From F23-D06 sp947165685 (GTDB lineage Bacteria; Bacteroidota; Bacteroidia; Bacteroidales; WCHB1-69), in assembly GCA_947165685.1 (NCBI GenBank), contig CAMVBK010000002.1, positions 109,144 through 173,143 of the forward strand: DNA of 64,000 bases. The letters are read 5' to 3'. Positions 52,007 to 60,050 of this stretch are shown one piece after another. Numbering within the stretch: the first letter of the stretch is position 1; every line of letters starts with the position of its first letter. The notes beneath the pieces were generated by a model, which did not search any database, was not told the origin of the DNA, and saw only the letters and a program-made list of their open reading frames with translations. Position numbers and translations under genes: made by a program.

Positions 52007-53659
52007 TTACTTGATGTTCGGTTCCTCCAGACCGAGGTTCTGTTTCTTATCGACAGCCTTCAGGACGATACCGAGAATGAGGGCGGCGATGCCCAAGCAA
52101 GCCAGCATCACCAACGGCCAGGTGTAGTCGTAAGAGACGGCAGCTGTTTCCGCGTCAATCAGTCCGGCGTTCATTTGGTCGATAATGTCGGTATTAGTTT
52201 TGTCGAGCACTTTGCCGATAAGCAGCGGGAAGAGCCACAAACCGATGTTCTGGATCCAGAAAATCAAAGCGTAAGCGGAACCGATGATCTTCTCATCGAC
52301 CAATTTCGGGACGCTCGGCCACAAAGCGGCGGGCACCAAGGAGAAAGAGGCACCAAGCACGAGGATGGTCAGGTAAGCCACGATGACACCGCCGGCGGCG
52401 TTGCCTTTGAACTGCGGCAGAATGAATGCGAAGGTCAAGTGACAGATAATCAGTAACAAAGAACCAATCATCAGCATGGAAGCGGCTTTACCCTTGTGAT
52501 CGACATAGTTGCCAAGGATCGGGGTGATGGCCACGGCGAGCAGCGGGAAGACGGCGAAGATGGTCTCAGCCGTGCCACGCATGTAACCCATCCAGCAATA
52601 GACAATCAAGGCCACGACAGCCAACGCCATCAGACCGACCTTAGCGGTTTTATTCTTGGAGAAATTGCTGGTGAAAGAACAGACGGCCACCGCCAACATG
52701 ATGAGATATTGGATAATAGTAACAGAACTGCCGCCCCAGAAAGTATCGGGAGAGGCTTCAACGAGCGTGAGGTTACACTGCAGCATGTTCACGGCATACT
52801 TCTGGAACGGGAAGATGGCGCTGTAGTAGAGCACGCAGAGGAGAGCCACCAACCAGAAACCGCCGGAAGAGAGGATCTTGCCAATGTCGGACACTTTGAA
52901 AGGGTCGTCCTTCTCTTCAGCCTCGCCGGTTTGGGCATCCAATTTCTTGTCCATGAAGAAATAGACGATGAACATCATCAGGGCGATGCAGAGGAGCACC
53001 ACACCGAATGCCACAGAACGGGACACGTCGATGGTGCCACCCAACTTGGCGAAGAAGGGTGAGAAAATCATGCAAGTGGCGACGCCGAGGCGGGCGAGGG
53101 CCATTTCGGAACCCATGGCCAACGCGGTCTCGCGGCCCTTGAACCATTTCACAATACCGCGGGAAACGGTAATGCCGGCCATCTCGACACCGCAACCGAA
53201 GATCATGAAACCGACTGCGGCCACTTTGGCGGAAGCGGGCATCCCCTCATAGAACGGAGCCACACCCAGTTCCTGGAAACCGGGGATGTAGTTGAGATGG
53301 TTGGTGAACCAGGTCTCCACACCGCTGCCGATAAAAGCCTCGGAAACGGCGTAGTACTTGATCAAACCGCCGATGAGCATCACGGTGCCGGAAAGCACTG
53401 CGGTGAAACGGACACCCATCTTGTCGAGGATGATACCCGCGAAGATGAGGAAGAAGACGAACACGTTCAGGAACGTCTCCGCGCCCTGCATCGTACCGAA
53501 AGCGGTTGAGTCCCAGCCTCTTGTCGATTGCATCAGGTCCTTGATGGGCGAAAGGATGTCCATGAAGATGTACGAACAGAACATGGCCAAGGCCAGCAAC
53601 AGCAAAGCGGTCCATCTCATGGCCGCGCTGTCTCTCAAAGTTTGTAGTTTTTCTGTCAT
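52007..53659 (-). CDS. Major facilitator superfamily transporter
   Basis: 550 residues with about twelve to fourteen transmembrane helices, cytoplasmic ends and a longer loop near 235-265 (DKKLDAQTGEAEEKDDPFKV). MFS features include GIILDKMGVRF (the loop 2-3 motif A region), FGCGVEMAGITVSRGIVKWFKGRETALAMG near 165-195 and NYVDHKGKAASMLMIGSLLL in the second half. This two-part pattern is like the anion/organic-acid or nitrate-type carriers of Bacteroidota; the substrate is unknown. Single-gene unit with its own promoter and terminator. Confidence 0.88.
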   Translation of the reverse strand: MTEKLQTLRDSAAMRWTALLLLALAMFCSYIFMDILSPIKDLMQSTRGWDSTAFGTMQGAETFLNVFVFFLIFAGIILDKMGVRFTAVLSGTVMLIGGLIKYYAVSEAFIGSGVETWFTNHLNYIPGFQELGVAPFYEGMPASAKVAAVGFMIFGCGVEMAGITVSRGIVKWFKGRETALAMGSEMALARLGVATCMIFSPFFAKLGGTIDVSRSVAFGVVLLCIALMMFIVYFFMDKKLDAQTGEAEEKDDPFKVSDIGKILSSGGFWLVALLCVLYYSAIFPFQKYAVNMLQCNLTLVEASPDTFWGGSSVTIIQYLIMLAVAVCSFTSNFSKNKTAKVGLMALAVVALIVYCWMGYMRGTAETIFAVFPLLAVAITPILGNYVDHKGKAASMLMIGSLLLIICHLTFAFILPQFKGNAAGGVIVAYLTILVLGASFSLVPAALWPSVPKLVDEKIIGSAYALIFWIQNIGLWLFPLLIGKVLDKTNTDIIDQMNAGLIDAETAAVSYDYTWPLVMLACLGIAALILGIVLKAVDKKQNLGLEEPNIK

Positions 53660-53703
53660 AATGCTTTATTTTAGTTTATAATCTTATTCGCTGTTTGAAG
53701 GCG

Positions 53704-53711
53704 CAAAGGTA
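53704..53711 (-). promoter_or_regulatory. -7 box (TACCTTTG) for the MFS gene
   Basis: CAAAGGTA on the plus strand, 45 bases before the start codon. Confidence 0.65.
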
Positions 53712-53745
53712 GTATTTTTTGTTATCAGGCGACAGACAATAACAC

Positions 53746-53976
53746 TCAATGGGGATTTTCGTTGTCGCGTTTTTTGCTCGACTTCACCAGATCGACGAGA
53801 ATGTAGCCGGTCAGGATGCCCCAAAGAGCCATCAAAACGGGACTTTTCTTGAGGATATTGTCGGAAAACTGGCCGGATTTATACCAGTAAAGCATCGCTA
53901 ACAGCACCGCCACGGCCATGCCGGCCAAGTGCCACCACGAAAAGTTTTTCTTCCAAAAGTCGCTATTGTTTGTCAT
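53746..53976 (-). CDS. Small two-helix membrane protein
   Basis: 76 residues with two hydrophobic segments (WHLAGMAVAVLLAMLYWY; PVLMALWGILTGYILVDLV) and charged ends. Its start overlaps the end of the preceding carboxypeptidase-regulatory-like gene by 14 bases, which supports it as real and co-translated. No family recognised. Confidence 0.65.
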   Translation of the reverse strand: MTNNSDFWKKNFSWWHLAGMAVAVLLAMLYWYKSGQFSDNILKKSPVLMALWGILTGYILVDLVKSSKKRDNENPH

Positions 53977-54745
53977 TGGTAATCTTGTCGTATTGGTAAT
54001 TGAAATAGTTGGACCGTATTTTCTCGCGGATCTGTTCGTCGCTCCAGCGCACCAGGTCGTAGTAGTTGAAGCGGCAGTACATCATGAAGTCGAGCAGCTC
54101 ATCACCTTGAAGCCCAGTAAGTTCAGATACAATCTCTCGGTTATATTTCTGCTGGATACGGTCGATTTCATCCTCATAGGAGAGCATCTCGTTGTAGAGA
54201 CGGCTCATCTTCCCCCGTCGGCTGTATTTGTCATAGAGGTAGGAGATGGGCGACAGGGTGGCGGTGCCGCCGAGCGATAGAACATTGCCGTTGGGCTTGT
54301 AGGTGGCGTTGGCCCTTTGCCACTCCGACAGCTGCGCCTCCTCCATCCGCTTGTAGTAGTCCGGCAGTTGCAGTGTCACGATGTCCTTCTTGAACCCTTC
54401 GTATGAAGGATTGATACCGATGATGGTCACCTCCTTCAGCATGGTGGCCTTGTAGTAGAGGAAGAAATCCTCATAGCCATAGAACAGCTTTTTGTCGATG
54501 ACGGCGACATGCTGACGATAGATAGACTTGGAGATGATGAGGGTGTCGTTCACCGACAAGTCAATCTCGAAACGGCCGTTCTTGTCAGTGAATGCGAACT
54601 TCTGGGTGTTGGCGTTATAGACGCTGGCACCGACGAGCGGCTGGTAGGTGATGCCGTCGAACACGCGTGCCGCGTACCGCTTGTGCTGCGCCTGAACCGC
54701 CATCAGACAGCACAATATGCCTATGATGAGCCAAAATTTTTTCAC
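53963..54745 (-). CDS. Secreted protein with carboxypeptidase-regulatory-like (beta-sandwich) domain
   Basis: 260 residues with a signal peptide (MKKFWLIIGILCCLMAVQAQ). A CarboxypepD_reg-like domain covers about 25-110 (ARVFDGITYQPLVGASVYNANTQKFAFTDKNGRFEIDL). The remainder is alpha-helical and charged (YDKYSRRGKMSRLYNEMLSYEDEIDRIQQKYN). This build is common in Bacteroidota envelope proteins of unknown role. First gene of a two-gene unit. Confidence 0.78.
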   Translation of the reverse strand: MKKFWLIIGILCCLMAVQAQHKRYAARVFDGITYQPLVGASVYNANTQKFAFTDKNGRFEIDLSVNDTLIISKSIYRQHVAVIDKKLFYGYEDFFLYYKATMLKEVTIIGINPSYEGFKKDIVTLQLPDYYKRMEEAQLSEWQRANATYKPNGNVLSLGGTATLSPISYLYDKYSRRGKMSRLYNEMLSYEDEIDRIQQKYNREIVSELTGLQGDELLDFMMYCRFNYYDLVRWSDEQIREKIRSNYFNYQYDKITNDKQ

Positions 54746-54750
54746 GGTGG

Positions 54751-54758
54751 CAAAAGTA
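54751..54758 (-). promoter_or_regulatory. -7 box (TACTTTTG) for the 54745 unit
   Basis: CAAAAGTA on the plus strand, five bases before the start codon, so the mRNA leader is nearly absent. Confidence 0.65.
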
Positions 54759-54783
54759 CAAAAAAAATCTCGATAAAAAATTA

Positions 54784-54791
54784 TATCTTTG
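54784..54791 (+). promoter_or_regulatory. -7 box (TATCTTTG) for ptb-cdaA
   Basis: TATCTTTG is 28 bases before the ptb start and only 25 bases from the opposite-strand box at 54751; the two promoters must share their -33 region. Confidence 0.75.
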
Positions 54792-54819
54792 CCGATTGTA
54801 ATCTTAAAAATGTAACATT

Positions 54820-55722
54820 ATGGCTATCACAAAATTAGACCAATTAGTTGAATTAGTTAAGTCGAAACCGAAAAAGAGACTGGTGGCTGCCAACGCCAAC
54901 GACGCGCATACCATCGAGGCTGTTCACGCCGCTGTGGAGATGGGTGTGATTGATGCCACGCTCGTGGGCAACCCGGAGGAAATCGAGAAAGTGTGCAAAG
55001 AACATGGCTTCGACATGTCGAAATTCACCATCGTGCCCGAATACGTTGACACCAAAGCCGCCGCCAAGGCCTGTGATCTCATCAACGCCGGCGAAGGCCA
55101 AATCCTGATGAAGGGCTTGCTTCCCACCGACAAATACATGCGTGCCATCCTCAACAAGGAAAAGGGCCTCTGCCCGCCGAAAGCCACCCTTTCCCATGTG
55201 ACGGTGATTGAGAATCCCGCTTACCACAAGTTGTTGATTGTGGGTGACGTGGCCGTGATTCCCGCACCGGAACTGAAAGAGAAACAGGCCATCCTCAAGT
55301 ATCTGATCGAGACCGCCCAGGCTCTTGGCATCGAGAAACCGAAAGTCGCTTGTCTGGCTGCCACCGAACAGGTTTCCGTAGGCATGCAGGCATGCGTGGA
55401 CGGCGCACTGCTCGCCGCAATGGGCAGCCGCGGCCAACTCGGCAACGCCTACATCGAAGGACCTATTTCCCTTGACCTCGCCATCGACAAAGAGACGGTG
55501 GAAATCAAGAAGTTCAAGAGCGAAGTGGCCGGTGACGCCGACTGCCTGCTCTTCCCGAACATCGAGACAGGCAATGCCTTCTACAAATGCTGCACCAAGT
55601 TCAACCATGCCGAACTCGGAGCCCTGCTGAAAGGTGCTAAAGTGCCTTGCGTCCTCTCCTCCCGTGGCGACAGCGCCAAAACGAAAATGTATTCCATCGC
55701 CCTGGCCGCCCTGATGGCTTAA
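54820..55722 (+). CDS. ptb: Phosphate butyryltransferase / acetyltransferase family
   Basis: 300 residues, the compact Ptb size. Motifs: RLVAANANDAHTIEAVHAAVEMGVIDATLVG at the N-terminus, QILMKGLLPTDKYMRAIL near 95, LSHVTVIENPAYHKLLIVGDVAV near 125, and the C-terminal VLSSRGDSAKTKMYSIALAAL that contacts CoA/phosphate. It swaps acyl groups between CoA and phosphate; substrate (butyryl, propionyl or branched chain) is not settled. A butyrate kinase gene is not adjacent. It is followed by cdaA after 12 bases. Confidence 0.88.
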   Translation: MAITKLDQLVELVKSKPKKRLVAANANDAHTIEAVHAAVEMGVIDATLVGNPEEIEKVCKEHGFDMSKFTIVPEYVDTKAAAKACDLINAGEGQILMKGLLPTDKYMRAILNKEKGLCPPKATLSHVTVIENPAYHKLLIVGDVAVIPAPELKEKQAILKYLIETAQALGIEKPKVACLAATEQVSVGMQACVDGALLAAMGSRGQLGNAYIEGPISLDLAIDKETVEIKKFKSEVAGDADCLLFPNIETGNAFYKCCTKFNHAELGALLKGAKVPCVLSSRGDSAKTKMYSIALAALMA

Positions 55723-55734
55723 TTCCGGAAAGAC

Positions 55735-56529
55735 ATGATGGAGATTGCCGCTATTTTCAATTTTATCAACTTCCGCATAGTCGATATCCTCGACATCCTG
55801 ATTGTGGCTGTCCTGCTTTTCGAACTCTACAAACTGACGAAAGGCACCGCCGCCGTGAAAATCTTCTGGATGCTGGCCCTCATCTATGTGGTCTGGAAAG
55901 TGGTCGCCTATTTCCATTTCACCATGCTTTCCGACCTGATGGGCGAACTAATCAATGTGGGCGTTCTCGCCATCATCATCTTGTTCCAACCCGAAATACG
56001 CAAATTCCTGCTTTATATCGGCGACGGACGGCTGGTGCACTTCTTCAGCGACCGCTTCGTCAAGCAAACCAAAAACACGGCTTACACGGACGAGATCGAG
56101 ACAGTGAAGAAAGCCTGCCGTCACATGTCTGCGAACATGACCGGTGCCTTGATCATCTTTGCCCGCAAAACCCCGTTAGACGAGTTTCTCAACACCGGCG
56201 AGGAAATCGATGCCAAGCCATCGGCAGAACTGTTAGAGAACATCTTCTTCAAAAACAGCCCGTTGCACGATGGTGCGGTCATCATCAAAGACCACCGCAT
56301 CGCGGCGGCACGCTGCATCCTGCCCGTGTCGAAAAACTCCGACCTTCCCCAGGAAGTGGGCCTTCGCCACCGCTCCGCCTTAGGCGCCACCGAATTCACC
56401 GACGCTGTGGCCGTGGTCGTCTCCGAACAGACCGGCAACATCTCTATCTGCCACGAAGGGAAAATGACCCGCGACCTTACTTCCTCCTCGCTGCGACAAA
56501 TGCTGGAAGAGATTCTGACCAAAGAATAG
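55735..56529 (+). CDS. cdaA: Diadenylate cyclase CdaA
   Basis: 264 residues: three N-terminal transmembrane helices (IDILIVAVLLFELYKL; IFWMLALIYVVWKVV; INVGVLAIIILFQPEIRKFLLYIG), then a DAC (DisA_N) domain. The active-site motifs are HDGAVIIKDHRIAAARCILP and GLRHRSALGATEFTDA. It makes the second messenger c-di-AMP, which controls turgor and wall homeostasis. In this window it is coupled to ptb rather than to glmM or a cdaR regulator. The terminator at 56575 ends the unit. Confidence 0.95.
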   Translation: MMEIAAIFNFINFRIVDILDILIVAVLLFELYKLTKGTAAVKIFWMLALIYVVWKVVAYFHFTMLSDLMGELINVGVLAIIILFQPEIRKFLLYIGDGRLVHFFSDRFVKQTKNTAYTDEIETVKKACRHMSANMTGALIIFARKTPLDEFLNTGEEIDAKPSAELLENIFFKNSPLHDGAVIIKDHRIAAARCILPVSKNSDLPQEVGLRHRSALGATEFTDAVAVVVSEQTGNISICHEGKMTRDLTSSSLRQMLEEILTKE

Positions 56530-56574
56530 GTGGACAAGTTTCACCTCTCCACATTGATTTGACACACCTTCAAT

Positions 56575-56606
56575 AAAAACGCCCGACATCGCTGCCGGGC
56601 GTTTTT
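56575..56606. terminator. Bidirectional hairpin terminator between cdaA and the EF-G-like gene
   Basis: AAAAACGCCCG (56575-56585) pairs with CGGGCGTTTTT (56596-56606). With an A-run on the left and T-run on the right it can stop both converging units. Confidence 0.85.
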
Positions 56607-56651
56607 GTGTCTGCAAGGATGTTATAATACAACATCCTAACATCGTTGTTT

Positions 56652-58781
56652 TTACTCCTCGTCCTTGTGCTCCTCTTCGTATTTCTTGATGATTTCGCTT
56701 TGGACATCGGCGGAAACCTGCTGATATTCGGCGAACTTCATGCTGTAGGAGGCACGGCCGGAGGTGATGGAACTCAGCGTGGTGGAGTACTTGTTCATCT
56801 CGGCCAACGGAATCTTGGCGTGGATCATCTGGAAGGCGCCTTCGCTGTCCATGCCCATCATGATACCGCGGCGGCCCTGCAGGTCGGTCATCACATCGCC
56901 CATACGGTCGGCGGGGACGAAGATATCGACATCATAAATCGGCTCCAGAATCTTCGGACCGGCGTTCTTGAAGGCCTCCTTGAAAGCGTTACGGCCGGCC
57001 AGCTTGAATGCCAATTCGTTGGAATCGACCGGGTGCATTTTACCGTCGTAGATGTTCACCACGATGTCGCGGGCGTAGGAACCGGTGAGCGGACCCTCTT
57101 CCATCTTCTCCATGATACCCTTCAAAATGGCGGGCATGAAGCGGGCGTCGATGGCACCACCGACGATACAGTTGTTGAAGATCAGCTTGCCGCCCCAAGG
57201 CAGATCGTAGGTCTCCGTGGCACGGATCGGGTATTTGGTCTGGGTGGGCATACCCTCATAGTAGGACTCGATGAGCATGTGCACCTCGCCGAACTGACCG
57301 GAACCGCCGGATTGCTTTTTGTGGCGGTACATGGCTTCGGCGGACTTGGTGATGGTCTCGCGATACGGGATCTTCGGGGCGTAGTATTCGATGTCAATCT
57401 TGTTGAGCTTCTCAATCATCCACTTCACGATGTTGAGGTGTTGCTCGCCCTGACCGGAGATGATGAGCTGTTTCAGTTCCTTGGACTGCTCCATCTGGAA
57501 GGTCGGGTCGGTCTTGCGGATTTCGTTGAGGGCGGCACCTAACTTCTCATCGTCAGCGCTGTTGACGGCGCGAACGGCGGTGCGGAACTTGGGATCCGGA
57601 TAGACGGTGGGCTCGATCACATCGTCACCCTTGGCCATCAGCGTGGTGCCCGTGGGGGAGTTTTTCAGCTTGATGGTGGCCACGATGTCGCCGGCCACAG
57701 CCTTCTCAACCTCGACGCGGTTCTTGCCGGCGAAAGCGAGCAGCTGGGAGATACGCTCCTTGGTATTGGTCGTGGTGTTGAGCACGTCGTCGGCCTTCTT
57801 GATTTCGCCGTCGGCCACTTTGATGAACGCAACCTCACCGAGGTGCTGCTCGATGCCGATTTTGAAGATGAAGCCGGCGAACGGCTGGGCGGCGTCGAAC
57901 TTGTGTTCATTGCCGTTGGTGGCCTTCATCGTGCGGCCCTCGTCGGGAGTCGGGCAGTTCTTGACGATGAGGTCCATGAGGCGGTCAACGCCTTGGTCGG
58001 TCTTGGCGGCAACGCAGATCACCGGGAAGGTGCCGCGGTTGGCGATACCGAGCTTCAGACCGCGGATCATCTCGTCTTCGGAAAGGGTGCCTTCCTCGAA
58101 GTATTTGTCCATCAGAGCCTCGTCGTTCTCGGCGGCGGCCTCGATCAGGGCGGCGTGCATCTCCTCAGCCTTGTCCATCTGGTCGGCGGGGATGTCCTCG
58201 ACGGTCATTTTGCCGCCGTTGGCCGGGAACTTGAGCATCTTCATCTGGAGAAGGTCGATGACGGCGTCGAAGCCGATGCCGGCGTTCACCGGATACTGGA
58301 GGGCCATAACGCTGCCGCCGAAGTACTCCTTCAGCTGGTGCAGGGTCTCGTCGAAGTTAGCCTTCTCGTGGTCGAGCTGGTTGACGGCGAAGATGACGGG
58401 GATATGGGCGGCTTTGGTGTGGCGCCACTGGATTTCGGCACCCACATCGACACCGTTCTGGGAGTTGATGACCATGAGGGCGGTGTCCATCACGCGCAGG
58501 GCTGAAATCGTCTCACCAATGAAGTCGTCGAAACCGGGGCAGTCCACCATGTTGATTTTCGTGCCGTTGAATTCGGCGTACATAACGGAGCTGTTGATGG
58601 ACTGTTGTCTTTCCAGCTCCACTTCGCGGTAGTCTGAGAGGGTGTTCTTGTCTTCCACAGTGCCTCTTCTGCTGATGACGCCGCCGTGGAAAGCCATGGC
58701 TTCCGAGAGGGTGGTTTTACCCGTGCGGTTACCGCCGATGATGGCGATATTCCTGATTTCCTTAGTCTGATAAACTTTCAT
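56652..58781 (-). CDS. fusA2: Elongation factor G paralogue (EF-G2 type), GTPase residues altered
   Basis: 709 residues with the five-domain EF-G layout (G domain, domain II near 300-400, III, IV with GGSGQFGEVHMLIESYYEG, V with GRRGIMMGMDSEGAFQMIHAKIPLAEMNKY). The G domain departs from active EF-G. The P-loop is GGNRTGKT instead of AHIDAGKT. Switch I has QQSINSSV for RGITI. DxPGH reads DCPGF, so the catalytic His is Phe84, and the guanine motif NKxD is NQLD (134-137). Bacteroides EF-G2 is reported to support translation without hydrolysing GTP and to matter in starvation; this gene fits that type. The main fusA must lie elsewhere. Confidence 0.9.
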   Translation of the reverse strand: MKVYQTKEIRNIAIIGGNRTGKTTLSEAMAFHGGVISRRGTVEDKNTLSDYREVELERQQSINSSVMYAEFNGTKINMVDCPGFDDFIGETISALRVMDTALMVINSQNGVDVGAEIQWRHTKAAHIPVIFAVNQLDHEKANFDETLHQLKEYFGGSVMALQYPVNAGIGFDAVIDLLQMKMLKFPANGGKMTVEDIPADQMDKAEEMHAALIEAAAENDEALMDKYFEEGTLSEDEMIRGLKLGIANRGTFPVICVAAKTDQGVDRLMDLIVKNCPTPDEGRTMKATNGNEHKFDAAQPFAGFIFKIGIEQHLGEVAFIKVADGEIKKADDVLNTTTNTKERISQLLAFAGKNRVEVEKAVAGDIVATIKLKNSPTGTTLMAKGDDVIEPTVYPDPKFRTAVRAVNSADDEKLGAALNEIRKTDPTFQMEQSKELKQLIISGQGEQHLNIVKWMIEKLNKIDIEYYAPKIPYRETITKSAEAMYRHKKQSGGSGQFGEVHMLIESYYEGMPTQTKYPIRATETYDLPWGGKLIFNNCIVGGAIDARFMPAILKGIMEKMEEGPLTGSYARDIVVNIYDGKMHPVDSNELAFKLAGRNAFKEAFKNAGPKILEPIYDVDIFVPADRMGDVMTDLQGRRGIMMGMDSEGAFQMIHAKIPLAEMNKYSTTLSSITSGRASYSMKFAEYQQVSADVQSEIIKKYEEEHKDEE

Positions 58782-58834
58782 TGGTGTATAATTAATTGAT
58801 TTATAATATTTTATATAAAAACTATAGTAGGGCG

Positions 58835-58842
58835 CAAATTTA
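58835..58842 (-). promoter_or_regulatory. -7 box (TAAATTTG) for the EF-G2-like gene
   Basis: CAAATTTA on the plus strand, 54 bases before the start codon; a fair match to TAnnTTTG. Confidence 0.55.
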
Positions 58843-58931
58843 TAAAAATTTTTGATACAAAGGGCACATTTATTTTGGTTTTTGGGACATGGCTTATTCA
58901 GAGAAGCAAAAAATTGCGTCTCCCCTCCTGT

Positions 58932-58988
58932 CCAAGTCTTGTCTAACTCTTGTGTAAGTCTTGTGTGAGTCTTGTGTGAGTCTTGATC
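58932..58988. repeat. Short array of GTCTTGTGTGA units
   Basis: Five imperfect units (GTCTTGTCTAA, CTCTTGTGTAA, GTCTTGTGTGA twice, GTCTTGATCAA) fill the spacer between the EF-G2-like promoter and the end of the DUF5618-like gene. Confidence 0.8.
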
Positions 58989-58994
58989 AAGCGA

Positions 58995-59405
58995 TCACGC
59001 GCACACCATTTTCGGCAGCAATGCCGCGCAGTGGTCGATGATGTCATTGGCGAGTTCAAAACCCGTGTCGCAGATTCGCTTGCTTCTGTTGCCGTCGTAG
59101 CCCATGACAAGATGCATGGTTTCATAGCCTATATTCACGGAATTCAGCAGTTTTTTGTCGCGTTTAGCGACAGCATTTCTGTACTTGTCGATGGATGGGC
59201 GGCCTTTACCCGTCCGCACGTGAAAAACCGTCTCAAGAGCGATGAGACAACCCTTCCAAAGGTAGTCTCCGGCTGCCTTAATATACTTACTGTCTGTGTA
59301 GCTTTTCAGTTCCGGGTCATAATTGGCTTTTTTGATGACCTCCTCGGCATTGGCCACGTACCGCCGGGCTTCATCGATTGAACAGGTGTTTTTAATTTCT
59401 TTCAT
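58995..59405 (-). CDS. Alpha-helical DUF5618/HEPN-like protein
   Basis: 136 residues, almost all helical, with no signal peptide. The layout (ARRYVANAEEVIKKANYD; KYIKAAGDYLWKGCLIALETVF; NIGYETMHLVMGYDGNRSKRICDTGFELANDIIDHC) is like the DUF5618 family of Bacteroidota and recalls HEPN-type helical bundles. No RNase RxxxxH motif is seen. Small accessory gene with its own -7 box. Confidence 0.6.
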   Translation of the reverse strand: MKEIKNTCSIDEARRYVANAEEVIKKANYDPELKSYTDSKYIKAAGDYLWKGCLIALETVFHVRTGKGRPSIDKYRNAVAKRDKKLLNSVNIGYETMHLVMGYDGNRSKRICDTGFELANDIIDHCAALLPKMVCA

Positions 59406-59441
59406 TTTCTTCGGTTTTGATAAAGGATATATTTAACGCCG

Positions 59442-59449
59442 CAAAGATA
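59442..59449 (-). promoter_or_regulatory. -7 box (TATCTTTG) for the DUF5618-like gene
   Basis: CAAAGATA on the plus strand, 37 bases before the start codon. Confidence 0.75.
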
Positions 59450-59845
59450 CACTTTTTCCTATATGCACTGCTGTTTTGTTAATATTTTTTTGAAAGTTGA
59501 TTTTTTTGCAATTAACTGATTGTTTTTGGCACGAAACGGCACGTAGATTGCATTTTCAGCGTATCTGCATTGACGGTATTTGACACAAGCACGTGATGGG
59601 GACGGAAATTTTCGACTTTTTTCCTCATTGCTTCGTGTTCCAGAGTCTGACAGAGGCGGTGATGACATCCAGTTGGCCACATACTTGCCCGGTCCGAACA
59701 CACAACCCTCTGTCCGCCAATGTTATACCATCAGAAACAGGCCAAAACCATTTCCGCTGCAATCCCTAACGCATGCACGCCCGTAATCTGTTGACAAACA
59801 GCAACAAATCCCTCCGCTTCACCTGACTCCCGCATCCGTTTCCCC

Positions 59846-59863
59846 GCAGACCTGACGGTCTGC
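59846..59863. repeat. Palindrome GCAGACC-TGAC-GGTCTGC
   Basis: Perfect 7-bp stem with a TGAC loop. A sister palindrome with the same loop lies 40 bases on. Confidence 0.75.
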
Positions 59864-59902
59864 GAAACAACGCACCGTACCCCACATCGCTACCAAACCC
59901 TT

Positions 59903-59918
59903 CAGCCCTGACGGGCTG
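59903..59918. repeat. Palindrome CAGCCC-TGAC-GGGCTG
   Basis: Perfect 6-bp stem, same TGAC loop as the palindrome at 59846. Stem sequences differ while the loop and flanking C/G are kept, as in REP-like or structured-RNA elements. Confidence 0.75.
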
Positions 59919-60050
59919 CCTCGCGAACGAAACACGCCCAACTGCGAGGACGCAATTGGCTCCATAAAAAAGGCGCAGCCCCCTAGCCACGCCCAAAATA
60001 TCAATTGTGTGGAGGCGCAAAAATCCGCGTATCCACAAAGCGCAGAATCT

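Larger units (their letters stand above)
59450..60050. other. 600-base stretch without a supported gene; contains paired palindromes
   Basis: Only short frames without start-site or codon support are present. The left part (59460-59780) is featureless, while 59780-60010 is C/G-rich and holds two hairpins with the same TGAC loop. A run CCATAAAAAAGGCGCAGCCCCC follows at about 59960. It may be the remains of a mobile or dispersed repeat element or an unrecognised RNA; I cannot choose between these. Confidence 0.5.

Noticed and set aside
59459..59703. Overlapping minus-strand frames of about 60-80 codons in the 59.5-60.0 kb spacer
   Set aside because: No start signal, low-complexity composition and conflicting frames; treated as non-coding.
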